Positions 19,601 to 31,127 are shown, counted from the first letter of the stretch. The stretch: DNA of 64,000 bases from Lumbricus terrestris (GCA_949752735.1 OX457039.1:25298210-25362209); one strand, 5' to 3'. Numbers and translations are program-made. Notes: generated by a model from the sequence alone, not told the origin.

Positions 19601-22600
19601 CAGCTGCAGACTTGGCATGCCCATAAAGAACAATCATAAGTTTGGTGATGAAGATTTCGGACAGAGTCCCACAGTGCAGGTGCTGCTCTAAATAAAGGCC
19701 GTTCCAGACCAACCACAGAAAAGGTTTGATCCTGCATAGTTGCAGGGTAAGCAAAAGGAAGAATAAGAAAACATTTTCCACAACGCTCATAACTCGATCT
19801 AAGCATGTTATTCGGCAGGCCAATGTAGAGCGATGAGCAATAGTCAATGTGAGCCTTGAAGGAATGTACAAAGGTAACCACTAACCAGCCAACGTAAGTG
19901 AATGAGTAGGAGCACGAAGCTGGTGTAGATCAGTGTGTAATCTAGACATCTCTGGGGGGTAAAGTTCCCCCAGGAATGAGATTTCCCCAGAAAAATTCGT
20001 GAGGTGTTTGTATACATGTAAATACGTACCATATTTCCCCACAGAAAAATTAAAAGTGTAGGAATTTCCTTCCCAGAAAATATTCAACAGGTCCTGGCGA
20101 CATGTGTATATACAAAATGAGGAAATCTGAGAGGAAGACTTTTAAAGTATTGAAAATGGTATATTTTTCAAAATATTTTACCAAATGACTAAAAAACAGG
20201 TCATTCGAAAATACGACCGATGAAATTAGAGGGTGACGTCAGTGTTCAGCTCTCCTCACAAAATATCTGGTCAAAATAGACTTTTTCCCGCCCCACCCCA
20301 GAAACCTGAATCCCCCCCCAAAATAAGGGGACTAGATTTAAAAACTGGGTGCAGATGATAGCGGCAGTCTCGAGCAAGATGATATAGGTGTGAATAAAAA
20401 CTGAGCTTTCAACTTACTGGATGCCATGGTCATGGATCGTGGTTAAGAAGACATAATACAGACACAAGGGCAGTGAGGTCAAGATTGTTTTCATGTGCCC
20501 AGCCAGATAAACTTAGATGGGTTCAAGTCAAGTCAGTGACATTCACGCTTCTAGAGCATATCACAGTTTGTAAAAGTCGTGATTTGCATAGAATATATAT
20601 ATGTATACTCATCACTTAGTCAAAATATTTAATTGTTTTTCACCACATGTAATGATTGTACAATCCTTAAAAATTGGAAGTTTTGCTGTAGTATTCTACA
20701 CCAACAAATGCTATATTTCTACACAAGTCGACATACAACACAAATAGTACTGTTTAAGCTCTTCAGAATCCATGATGTACAATTCAAAACAACTGCAAAC
20801 TAATAATTGCAGTATAAATTAGAAGACAATCTATAGTTCTATGCAAAGAAAATTCTTCCAAGTTTTTCTCTTTAAAAAGATCGTCTTCCACTGAAAGATT
20901 CTGTTTTGACATAGACAATCAAAGCTTTAATTCAAGGTTGCAACAGCAAAAATCAAATTATTCTACATGTATCATGCTTCTTCATAAAAAGAACTGTAAA
21001 CAATGTAACAAATGAAATATTAATACCGTTAGAACGTGTTCTATTTCAAAGAATATCTTGTATAAAGATGTTCGCTGGTAGATGCGGTTTGCCCAAAAGT
21101 AATCTGGTTCAGTCATCAACTACAACAAATTTTTCAAACCTCACCAAGCTTTTAAAAAGTACATAAAGGTTTTCATTCCATCCATAGAAATGCAGTATAT
21201 AAATGCCAAAGTGCATATAGGACACTAGGAGGCTTAAAAATAGTGTCATCGTTGAAACTGTATTGGAAAGTGACAGAGTATAGCATGCTGGCAATATAAG
21301 AGATATAGTCGGGTCAATCTGTGACATGACCCTGAACAAATTGCAAGAAAGCGTTTTATGATGATTTTCTGGTATATTGGGTCTGGTGTTTAACATACTA
21401 AAAGTTGCCAAAAATCGCACCACGGCAAGTGGTCTAATTTTGGCGGGAAAAAAGATGGCCGCCAATTGGACTAGGCATGGAATCTGGAAATGATACAGTT
21501 AGGAGCAAATCATGTAATAATTTGCTAACATGCTTTTCTAGACTAATTCGACCCTCCTGAAAACGAAAATCGTGGTTAGCAAGCTTGATTTTTGGCGGTT
21601 GCATGGGAAAACAAGATGGCGGCCAAAATGGTGGCCTTTAATTGATTCAAAAGGTTGTGTAGTCGGGTCAATCTACGTAATGATCCGCAAAATTGTAAGA
21701 AGGCGTTTTATGATGATTTTCTGGTATATTGGGTCTGGTGTTTAACATACTAAAAGTTGCAAGAAATCGGACCACAGCAAGTGGTCTAATTTTGGCGGGA
21801 AAAAAGATGGCCGCCAATTGGACTAGGCATGGAATCTGGAAATGATACAGTTAGGAGCAAAGCATGTAATAATTTGCTAACATGCTTTTCTAGACTAATT
21901 TGACCCTCCTGAGAACGAAAATCGTGGTTAACAAGCTTGATTTTTGGCGGTTGCATGGGAAAACAAGATGGCGGCCAAAATGGCGGCCTATTGCTTAAAA
22001 GGCTGTAAGTCGGGTATTGTATGTGATATGAACACAATTTTGCAATTAAAATTAAGATGTATGGGTTCCAGGCATGCAATAGAATCAAAGACACGTATGT
22101 AGCACTGGAAGAAAACCAAAATGGCGGAAAAATGGCGGCCAGAATGTTGAAATTGCTAAAAGTGAAGTGATGTATGCAATGGAAACATGTCTCGGAAATG
22201 GATGGATCTTTCGGTGGCGGACGCGGACGAGAAGTGGAATGGGGTAGAAGGCGAATGGAATCTATCCTGCGCAATACCATCCTCCGCCAACCCATCCACA
22301 TCATCATCAGCATCATCTCCATCACAGCCTGACATCAAACGGCGCTGGAGGGGTTCATTCCAGCCTCGGCCCTCTACAGAAGCCAGGCCTACGGGCACCT
22401 GCCGGGAACACTCAAACGGGACAAGAGTTTGCTATCCATGACGCATCAATCAGCGCACCCCTACGAACCGTACACCCGAGGGAGGCTGCCCCTACCATCC
22501 GCTGTTCCATCGTCGTCGTCGCGTGTCCTCCAGCCGTCGTCCAGTCCCAACCCACACACTACGAACCTCTTCTCTTTGCGCTATTCTCCCCTCGCGTTGC

Positions 22601-25600
22601 CAGCATTCGTCTGGCAAAAGAAACGCTAAGAGAACGATCATCTCCCGGGGGGCCTCGAACGACTGTCTGGCAAGGGCGGTCACCACCACCAGCACCACCA
22701 TCAACACCACCACCTGGAGATGGAAAAGATCGACACGAAGGACCTAGCGCAGAAGCTTAGCAGTGCTGAAGAGGTACAGCTAACCTCCAACTATCGATTC
22801 AGACTGAACACCTGAAACATCGGTGTGCAAATAGTGGCTTCTACTATAACGTGATCTGCGTCTGGAGTGCAAAAAATAGTTCAACAACTTCCATCTCAAG
22901 GTGATGGTGATGCTGGTGGTGAAGCGTCATGGATAGCAAACTCTTGTCCTGTTTGTGTGTTCCCGGCAGGTGCCCATAGGCCTGGCTTCTGTAGAGGGAC
23001 GATGCTGGAATGAACCCCTCCAGCGCCGTTTGATGTCAGGCTGTGATGGAGATGATGCTGATGATGATGTGGATGGGTTGGCGGAGGATGGTATTGCGCA
23101 GGATAGATTCCATTCGCCTTCTACCCCATTCCACTTCTCGTCCGCGTCCGCCACCGAAAGATCCATCCATTTCCGAGACATGTTTCCATTGCATACATCA
23201 CTTCACTTTTAGCAATTTCAACATTCTGGCCGCCATTTTCCCGCCATTTTGGTTTTCTTCCAGTGCTACATACGTGTCTTTGATTCTATTGCATGCCTGG
23301 AACCCATACATCTTAATTTTAATTGCAAAATTGTGTTCATATCACATACAATACCCGACTTACAGTCTTTTAAGCAATAGGCCGCCATTTTGTCCGCCAT
23401 CTTGTTTTCCCATGCAACCGCTAAAAATCAAACTTGCTAACCACGATTTTCGTTCTCAGGAGGGTCAAATTAGTCTAGAAAAGCATGTTAGCAAATTATT
23501 GCATGCTTTGCTCCTAACAGTATCGTTTCCAGATTCCATGCCTAGTCCAATTGGCGGCCATCTTTTCCCCGCCAAAATTAGACCACTTGCTGTGGTCCAA
23601 TTTCTTGCAACTTTTAGTATGTTAAACACCAGACCCAATATACCAGAAAATTATCATAAAACGCCTTCTTACAATTTTGCGGATCACTACGTAGATTGAC
23701 CCGACTATACAACCTTTTGAATCAATTAAAGGCCACCATTTTGGCCGCCATCTTGTTTTCCCATGCAACCGCCAAAAATCAAGCTTGCTAACCACGATTT
23801 TCGTTTTCAGGAGGGTCGAATTAGTCTAGAAAAGCATGTTAGCAAATTATTACATGATTTGCTCCTAACTGTATCATTTCCAGATTCCATGCCTAGTCCA
23901 ATTGGCAGCCATCTTTTTTCCCGCCAAAATTAGACCACTTGCCGTGGTGCGATTTTTGGCAACTTTTAGTATGTTCATCACCAGACCCAATATACCATAA
24001 AATCATCATAAAACGCTTTCTTGCAATTTGTTCCGGGTTCACCGAAGTTTTTTCGTAGATTGACCCGACTAATAGCCTGTTAAGCAGTGATTACTTGTGT
24101 TGATAATTAGCAATACACTGACTATACAAACAGAGCTCTTAGATTTTATTGTTTTATCCGCAGTCCTTTGAATTGTATAGAAACTAAAGATTTGTGAACC
24201 TGGGAAATAATATTTTAAAAAACAATCTTTGAAAGCAATATTATAGATAACTAAACATGACAATAGTACCGGTAAGCTTAACCGCTAACACTTATAAGAA
24301 TAATAATGACCATTAACCAACAAGGTTAAAAAGAACAACACAATTGAACTCTACAAATCTGATAATCCTAGTTTATATGCCAAGTGCTACATCACATGCA
24401 CAACAATTAAGGTTGAGTATTAACTGTCTGATATTCTCCATACTAAAGTCAAATCTCTCAAATGCGTTCGTGAGGATGGAGAAAAAAAATTCAAAATGCA
24501 GTGAGCATCATGAGCTGGGTCAATCGCATCTGTTGATTGTAAAACAATCTGCTATATGACAAGGATTAGCCGAACAATGCACCACAGAACAATGAGATGT
24601 AAGACTTTTCAATTACATATTTTGGAACTCATTAGCTCCTTCATGATCAAAACATTTGCACTCAGTGATTATTGCAAGCAAGATGGCAAAATAGTTCTAC
24701 TAATAAACACTGTCAGTGTCCTTAAATGAACTCAAGCAACAACAGAGTTTGAAAGATCTTAATTACATTAATTCGTATTTGATACATAAGTTCACTAAGT
24801 AGTTAGTTAATAACAATAATAAAACTGAAATTACTCTGAATTCCAAGCCAGTTACAAAAATGAAATGTGGAACGTTGCCCAACTTCCATATTCCCTCATC
24901 ACGGGATAGCGAGAACAGCATTTTAGGAATATATGTCTCAATTTCTGGAATATTTCCAATAACTTTAACTTCCTCACCTGAAAAAACACATAATAATAAA
25001 ATTGAAGTCGCAGTTTCTTCTGAAAGCTCATTTAAAACACAGGACTTATCCAAATCTTTTTATAAACTTCCCGAGACTTCCCCTTTGGCTGTGTCAGTGT
25101 ACCTGGGTTGGGAGTGCCTCTGAATGATTATCTTGAAGGGGTGCTATACAAGTTCCATAGATGAATAGATAGAAACAGCAAAACATGTCCTAACAATGAA
25201 ATTTTTGTCTTTGTTACAATACAAAGTAATGTAATAACATACATATGCCCAAATGTGGCTATTCATGCAGTGCTTTTCAACAAGGGCTCTAAAAATTGCA
25301 GCCCAACAGATCTAAAAAATTATTTGGGTTGGAAATATTTCTTGAGCTGCCTGTTTCACAAAGCATAAATTTTCAGTGGAAGTTTGCTCTAGAATACACA
25401 AAACAGCAAGAACATCATGTACAGTTGCATCAACATGCACGTTTTAAGAGCTGTCGAACATCATGATCTAGCATGGGGAGTGTTTCTGAAAGGCTCTTGC
25501 TGCAAGAAGCGCTTTATAAATGGTCAGATACAATACAATACAATAAAGCATTCAGCACAAAATTGCACCCAATTACAATTATTATAATTACTATTATTAA

Positions 25601-28211
25601 AAAGTTCAGGTCCATATATGACATAAATAATTGTAAACTTAAGTCCTATTAACATAAAGAATATGAAGAATGACAATAACCTCTTTTCTGGTGCTTGAAG
25701 ACATCATTTACAATGCCTTCAAAATCTCTTTCTCTGACAAATGATTTTTCTAAGTTAAAGTGACGTGCTCTAAAGTCATCAGTTAGTGCCTACAAATCAA
25801 ACCAAATCTATGATTAAATCTGCAAAAAACAATCATCCTATATGCATAATTTTGTAAAATGCTGAATTAAACTACTATCAGTTTTATGTCATACTAATCT
25901 CATTACTATTACCATTATTACATAAAAAAAACTCGCAAAGTTAATATCTTTCAGAGTCATAAACCTATAAATGAGAATCGCATTACAACAAGACCAGTTT
26001 ACAATGAAATTATTTTCTATGGCTGAACCACTTTGTTTTATAAGAATTTGTGCCTATAAAGTAGTGTGTTATTTGTCTCTGGAGAACTCAATACTTAACA
26101 ATTTATAAGTCAAGTCAACAAAAAATACCTGAAGATGACTGAAGAAAGTCTCCCGTGTTTCCCAAGTTACAACAGAACAGTTGGTCATCTCAAGCACTAG
26201 TCTAGTTAAAGTGCTGTCACCTGGCACAGGTACAAGACATAAGCCTTGATATTTTGTATCTTTTTGGCAGCGAAACAAATAAAATATTGGTATAAACCAA
26301 CAGCCCCTTGGTATAAGCCCCAAGTAACAGTAAAATGCCACAACTAGACAGTAACAGCAATGCCATCATTACGAGTCCGGTTGTAAAACCCATAGTACAG
26401 ATGACACAACAGGAAGCAGACTACCAGGCATTGACAAGGGTTCCACCACTGCTGTATGTCAGCACAATTGCATTGTGCACTCTTGATCAATACCTTTTTC
26501 CGTAACAGGGAATTGTCAGTTTTGAATAATGACTGGGAGTGTTTGTAGAGAGTCAATGGTTTGAAAGAGAACTTTGAAATGATCGCCTTAAAGCAGTGCT
26601 GTCCAGCCTGCGACCCGCGGACCGCATCTATTGGCCCCCCCGAATTCACTAAATTTTTTCAATTTGCGCCAAATAAAGTTAATAAGAACAAAATCAGTCG
26701 TCGATTTGAGTGATTTTCCTTAATGATATTGCAATGGATGCTGGAGTTTAGATGCTGGAACCTACTGGTCATGAAGGCAAATCGACAACTAATTGGCCCT
26801 ATCTTCTTTCTATCGCTGGGGTTAGGTTCCCGTAGTCCATCCATGACTCTGACACACAACTTCTGTCTTGTCAACTCTGATTCCTGTCCTTAACTAAACT
26901 GACCTCGCAAAACTGTCCCAAACGGCCAAACCGTTCACTTTTTTAGTTGAAACGGTGTGTGAGGTAGGGGGAGTGGAGGAATCGGAATAGGAACTGTGAA
27001 AGTGCAGTGTTTTGAGTTTCGAGTGAAAGACCTGTTGGGAATAACAAGGGGTTGAGTTTAGGCGAGTTCATAGGATTGGTCCGATAATTGTCATAGTGAT
27101 AATGGGAGTTTGTTCCAGAGAGGCGGGACAGCAATGGATATAGGGCGAAGTAGTGTTATGGAGGATGAGGAGCAGGTTGACCGAAGTGGCGGGATGGTGA
27201 ACAACTGACAAAGGTATGACGGCTGGGATGATTGAAGTGGGTAAAACTTCAGTTTAGGTGCGTAAATTATTTCTCACGATTTCAAACTGGATAGATCTAG
27301 TTGTCTGAAATTATCGTTAACACTGTAAGGAACATGTCCTCATCACGGAATCGGATGCGGAAGACAAATTCATGGAGGTAAGAAGTGAACAGTGCCTGCG
27401 ACGTTCCAAACTGGCGGCGAAGTTTGCGTTTCGCACGCATCCACATGTCCTCTACGTTTTCAGTGTGGATATCGGTATCGTTAGGATCGACAAAATGATG
27501 TTGATGGACTACAACGTCGTGCATGTATATGCCATTGCCGATACGGCCAATATTTGCGTACGAAGCCCAGCCATCAGACATGATATGTGTTCCAGGCAGA
27601 ATGAATCGCTGAATAATTTACGCACCTAAACTGAAGTTTTACCTTGAAGTGTATTGTATGTGAGTGAAAGGACCTTGAATTCTATTCATTCAGGTATTTT
27701 AAGCCAGTGGAGTGATTTAAGGATGGGAGTGAGGTGGCGACATTTGGGGTTTGGGTGACAGCACGGGCGGTTTATCTGACTGAAGTCCATGTCTAAGAAT
27801 AGAATCTAATATTCAAACTCTATCACACTGCTTTTGAATTAAACATGGTGGCTTGTTATGAATGTGTCATCACAATATGTATATACCTGGGTTAGGCAAA
27901 AACACAAGCGGTGAACAGTTCTCTTCTGTATTTAGTAGATTTACGGCTTCCAATGCCCTGAGTGACCAATCCTCGTCTCGAATAAAGTAAGCTACGGGAA
28001 GTGCCTTTTCAGTACGGGCATATGCAAACGATACATCTCCATAATTCCTGACCAGATTTGCAACGATTCCATGCATTTTTCCAGTGGATATCGAAGACAT
28101 CAGATCCAAGCGAGCAATTGACGTTTTCCTATATGCAACCGAATTCGCTGTAAACTTGCGGATGAATGACATCAACATTCTATTGAAAATATTACTTCGG
28201 TAAGGAGACAT
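16645..28211 (-). CDS. Unrecognised multi-exon gene, possible mitochondrial protein
   Basis: I cannot name this product. Eight minus-strand exons join in phase with GT-AG introns: 28211-27887, 26259-26129, 25789-25681, 24977-24856, 21119-21027, 19475-19422, 19102-18951 and 17765-17663 (1089 nt, 363 codons). Two further exons keep phase and would end the protein: 16970-16872 and 16755-16645 (stop at 16645-16647). These two are Cys/His-rich, look less protein-like, and are tentative. The first 35 residues contain Arg, Lys, Ser and Thr but no Asp or Glu, as in a mitochondrial presequence. Most of the rest looks alpha-helical. Recognisable blocks for a search are KALPVAYFIRDEDWSLRALE, NLEKSFVRERDFEGIVNDVF, DYFWANRIYQRTSLYKIFFE, AKFNITYDKDNMYLVKLCIR and WCPDIGIPLISFGVGMMDRI. 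I saw no catalytic motif. Intron 4 contains the large inverted repeat. Confidence 0.7.
17380..17625 (+). mobile_element. LINE remnant in intron of the unknown gene
   Basis: Decayed plus-strand frames recall the C-terminal part of the LINE at 34140-34857: an AAKR...LLCSPPHWP stretch, then LLGLAPAYISQS matching LGLAPMYLSDL. Several stops and frame shifts. Confidence 0.6.
18290..18545. repeat. AT-rich GTAACT/GTAATT-type inverted repeat region
   Basis: Short palindromes such as ATGTAATTCAAATTACATAA resemble the GTAACT-rich segment at 34875-35035. It may be an old MITE; no element ends were defined. Confidence 0.35.
19562..19905 (-). mobile_element. CR1/L2-like LINE 3' fragment
   Basis: The minus-strand frame has FKAHIDYCSSLYIGLPNNML, equivalent to SRIDYCNSLLIGLPKVRL in the copy at 34140-34857. 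The 3' end reads GGCGCTAAATAAATTCCCGA. It sits in an intron of the unknown gene. Confidence 0.8.
19940..20080. repeat. CCCCAG-type hairpin repeat, copy 2
   Basis: The segment TCTCTGGGGGGTAAAGTTCC...TTTCCCCAGAAAAATT is related to 12745-12800 (TTTCTGGGGGAAAGTTCTCC...TTTCCCTCAGAAAAATT). Both can fold through the G and C runs. The class is unknown. Confidence 0.45.
20080..21020. other. Intron sequence, no recognised feature
   Basis: AT-rich intronic DNA between exons of the unknown gene. A C-rich run occurs at 20285-20325. Confidence 0.4.
21306..24071. repeat. Large inverted repeat (about 1.1-kb arms) in intron 4
   Basis: The left arm, 21306 to about 22445, is repeated inverted at about 22924-24071 with high identity. 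The outer ends share TAGTCGGGTCAATCT. Each arm holds two tandem versions of a roughly 340-bp unit (start points near 21306 and 21660 on the left) rich in AAGATGGCGGCC-type motifs. The inner ends carry protein-like, His-rich sequence. The central spacer (about 22446-22923) is GC-rich and contains the ONECUT-like fragment. No transposase frame is present. It could be a gene-capturing TIR transposon or a local inverted duplication. Confidence 0.85.
22258..22797 (+). pseudogene. Possible ONECUT-like transcription-factor exon fragment
   Basis: Plus-strand frames inside the inverted repeat read YHPPPTHPHHHQHHLHHSL (from about 22276), and in another frame GGHHHQHHHQHHHLEMEKID followed by TKDLAQKLSSAEE and a GT at 22795. 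A His-rich linker followed by MEEI(N/D)TK-(D/E)-(L/V)AQ-(R/K) is how the CUT domain of ONECUT proteins begins. The conserved CUT residues that should follow (KRYSIPQ) are absent, and frames shift between the blocks. The inverted arm repeats the His-rich part up to LEME. If the assignment is right, this is a captured, broken gene piece. Confidence 0.35.
24072..24850. other. Intron sequence, no recognised feature
   Basis: AT-rich intronic DNA of the unknown gene; no repeat ends or coding signals recognised. Confidence 0.4.
25098..25160 (+). mobile_element. SINE family 1 3' tail fragment
   Basis: TTGGGAGTGCCTCTGAATGA then CTTGAAGGGGTGCTATACAA matches the 3' end of the SINE at 8671-8890. A shorter related tail (TGCAAGAAGCGCTTTATAAA) is at 25498-25520. 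Confidence 0.7.
26590..26660 (+). mobile_element. hAT-like element end
   Basis: CAGTGCTGTCCAGCCTGCGA matches the 5' terminus of the element at 9627-9952. The matching 3' end was not found. Confidence 0.55.
26935..27790 (-). mobile_element. CR1/L2-like LINE C-terminal fragment, split by a Merlin insert
   Basis: On the minus strand, 27790-27652 reads HLTPILKSLHWLKIPE then FKVLSLTYNTLQ, closely matching the intact LINE at 28857-31127. The frame resumes at 27239-26935 with the SAPRLWN-type region (VPPLWNKL). The 404 bp between are a separate DNA transposon. Stop codons are present (a TGA in IPE*IEFKV), so the copy is dead. Confidence 0.85.
27240..27643 (-). mobile_element. Merlin-type (IS1016/ISXO2-like) DNA transposon derivative
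   Basis: Perfect 32-bp terminal inverted repeats beginning GGTAAAACTTCAGTTTAGGT bound the element. The 8-bp target duplication TTGAAGTG lies at 27232-27239 and 27644-27651. The minus strand encodes the C-terminal part of an ISXO2-like DDE transposase: PGTHIMSDGWASYANIG (second Asp), HHFVDPNDTDIHTENVEDMW (third acidic residue) and RAKRKLRRQFGTS. The N-terminal half with the first Asp is absent, so the copy is internally deleted and needs a transposase supplied elsewhere. The perfect ends suggest a recent insertion into an older LINE. Confidence 0.93.
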
Positions 28212-28856
28212 AGTTATTACAAGTTGCTACAGATAAACAGCAACAACGTCGGGTTACCGCAGCATGGCGAAAGTTTAAATGCCAAGAATTAAAACACGCG
28301 ACAGTCACTGTAGTAACGTGTTACTTTATCGTTCAATACACGAAATAATTTTGCACTTCAATCCCATTGCCAAATATTATAAAGATTGATCACTGCCGAC
28401 ATTATCACTCGCACGTGGCGTAATTGGGTTACACGAATGGTATGAAGAACGTGATTATTGGATGGAATAAGAAACGTGCGATCCGCACAATTCGACAATA
28501 GCAGCAACCAATAGTGATGCCACAGCTGGGTTTTCCCACTATATCTTGGGTTTTTGGCCTTCGTCTGGGTTTTTGGGCAAAATCTGGGTTTGTTTTGGTG
28601 AGATGACCATTTTTACTTAATATTCTGTGAAATTCAATGTAAAATGACTGTCATACACAATTTTTGTCCCACCAATGTTAATTTTAAACTCTACAATCAA
28701 GATCTCACGTTGTCAATTCACACATAATTTATAACCTGGTGACGCAGAAGAATAACTCTGCGCAGAAATAGGCCATTTCGCCATCTCAATAAAATAGCGT
28801 TATAGGTCAGGTCACTTCTCTGAGTCCTCTCCTTGTTAAGCCGTATTTGACATCTC

Positions 28857-31127
28857 GTAATCGTAATCGTAATCGTAATCTCCTAATTTCTAAAGCGCCA
28901 CTGGAAAGCCAAGCGCGGGGCACCGGCTTATTCACGAGCGCTGCGTTGAGTTAGGAGGGTTGTCCGTGAGAGTAGTCCGTGGTGGTCTGGGTCGAGTTAC
29001 CATAGGATCAGGATCAAATGCGTTGAGTCAAAAGGGTTGTCCGTAAGAGTAGTCCATGGTGGTCCGGGTCGAGGTACCGTATGATCAGAGGTGTGGAACA
29101 GCCACTAAGGTGGGTGTCGTCTGAGCCGGGAATTGGAGGGTGGGGGATCAGGTGAAACAGGATAAGAGTTCTTGAACAGGAGTGTCTTTAGTTTCGAGTG
29201 AAAGGCCCGAGGTGTGATGGATAGAGGAGCCTGAGGAAGGTGATGGTGTGTGATTAGTAATGATGGAGTAGGAACTGAAAAGGATCGGAACTCAGCAGGC
29301 AGATCATTCCAAAGGCGTGGTGCTGAGATGGATATGGCTCGGTTGGAGAACTTGAGATGACTTGTGACCGGCGGTCGAGAGAGTGTAAGGCAGGCGGATG
29401 ATCGGGTAGAACGGGTAGGCTGGATGGTGAACAGTTCGCGAAGATATCTGGGCTGGGAGCATTGTAAGGAGTTGTATGTTAAGGAGAGAACTTTGTAGTG
29501 AATTCGCTCTGGGATTTTCAACCAGTGAAGAGACTTGAGGATGGGGGTGATGTGATGATGTCTGGGTGTTCTGGTGACGGCTCTAGCAAGAGAATTTTGT
29601 ATGAGTTGGAGGCGCTTAAGTTGTGTGGAATCAAGGTTTAAGAACAGGGAATTGCAATAGTCAAGCTTTGAGTGGACGATGGACGTAGCAATGGTAGAAG
29701 CAGTTTTGAAATCAAGCATGGGTCGGATGCGTCGGAGGTCCCGGATGTGCATGAAGCAGGAGCGCGAAAGATTAGAGATGTGGTTAGAGAAGGAGAGGTG
29801 TGAATCAAACATTACACCAAGATTGCGGACCGGAGCATCAGAGGTGAAGGTAAGAGATGAAGAGTTAGTCGATAGGTGTATTGAAGGGTCAGGGATTTTC
29901 TTGATTTGGTCAGGAAGGCCTAGAATAATAAACTCTGTTTTGGAGGGGTTGAGGCAGAGGAGGTTGGACGACATCCATTGAGAGATCAGATTGACCACAT
30001 TGAGAAGTTTAGCAATGGAGGTGGAGAAAGAGCCTGGGGAAAAGGATATGAAGAGTTGGGTGTCGTCTGCATAGAGATGATGGTCAACAGACGAGGATTT
30101 TATGAGATGACTTAAAGGAGTGGTGTAGAGAATGAAGAGGAGTGGACCCAGGACGGAACCTTGAGGAACGCCGCAAGATAGTGGAAGAGGTTTCGAACAG
30201 TGACTGGAGGCTTTAACAGAGAAAGATCTGGAAGACAAGTAGGACTCGAACCAGAGTAGAGCAGTGCCAGAGACGCCAAAGGAAGAAGAGAGTCGATTAA
30301 GAAGGAGACTGTGATCGATGGTGTCGAATGCAGCGGAGATGTCAAGGAGACAGAGGCAGGAGACTTGCTGATGACTGACGGCCGAGACCAGTTTATTGTA
30401 GAGAGAGACGAGTAGAGTTTCTGTGGAGTGGTGTTTAGTAAAGCCAGATTGGTGGGGATTGAGGAGTGAGTTAGAAGAGAGGTAATCGTTTAGGCGGGCA
30501 AGGACAATTCGTTCAGTTAATTTCGATAGAAAAGAAAGGTTGGAGATGGGTCGGTAATTTGATAGGTTTTCCTTGTCAAGATTTGCTTTTTTCAGAAGTG
30601 GAGTGACGAGAGATTGCTTGAAGACCATTGGGAAATTGCCAGTGGAGAGTGAAAGATTGATAATTTTAGTGATTATAGGAATGAGGACGGAAGCGCAGTC
30701 TTTTAGGAGAGCAGTTGGGATAGGATCTAATTCACACTGTTTGTTGGGAAGAGAGTTTAGCAGAAGTGACACTTCAGCTTCAGAGGCGGGATGGAGTATT
30801 GGAAGGGATGACTGAGAGACAGGAGGAGTAGGGTTTGGAAATGGAGGTGGATCAGTGTTGGAGGATTGGGAATCAAGAAGGGACTGCAATGTGAAGCGAA
30901 GGGATGAGATTTTGTCCGAGAAGAATGAACAGAATGTATCGGCCATAGAGGGGGGTGGAATGGAGCTCGGTAGTGGGGAGGGCGATTTGCGATGAAGAAG
31001 AGAGTTGACAGCTCTCCAGAGGTGGCGAGGGTTGGAGGAGCTGGAGTGAATGAGGGAAGAGTAGTATTTCCTTTTTGTAGCAGCAATGAGTTTATGGTAT
31101 CTGTTTGTAGCTGATTTTAGGCTGTTA
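28857..31127 (-). mobile_element. CR1/L2-like LINE, 5' truncated, long intact RT frame
   Basis: The best-preserved LINE here runs 5' (31127) to 3' (28857) on the minus strand. The frame is open from about 31125 (SLKSATNRYHKLIAATKRKY), through the Met at 30946, to the stop at 29105, about 670 codons. It carries the RT landmarks YRPISNLSFLSKLTERIVLA, SGFTKHHSTETLL, LLDISAAFDTIDHSLLL (motif A), LSCGVPQGSVLGPLLF (motif B), HHLYADDTQLFISF (motif C), a DYCNSL post-RT segment and SAPRLWNDLP near the end. The endonuclease and 5' UTR are missing. The 3' UTR has a tandem pair of about 80 bp (28942-29010 and 29022-29090) and ends in a (GATTAC)n tail at 28857-28880. RT is intact in sequence, but the element is incomplete. 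Confidence 0.93.

Noticed and set aside
21786..23699. Open frames of up to 218 codons in the inverted repeat
   Set aside because: Identical frames occur on both arms in opposite directions, with no protein-like conservation; they reflect the repeat, not a gene.
24763..25053. CBM20-like starch-binding domain (GEEVKVIGNIPEIETY)
   Set aside because: Only a short stretch resembles the family; flanking exons do not fit CBM20 and the aromatic ligand residues are not in place.
29679..30815. Plus-strand frames overlapping the LINE
   Set aside because: Antisense shadows of the intact reverse transcriptase frame.
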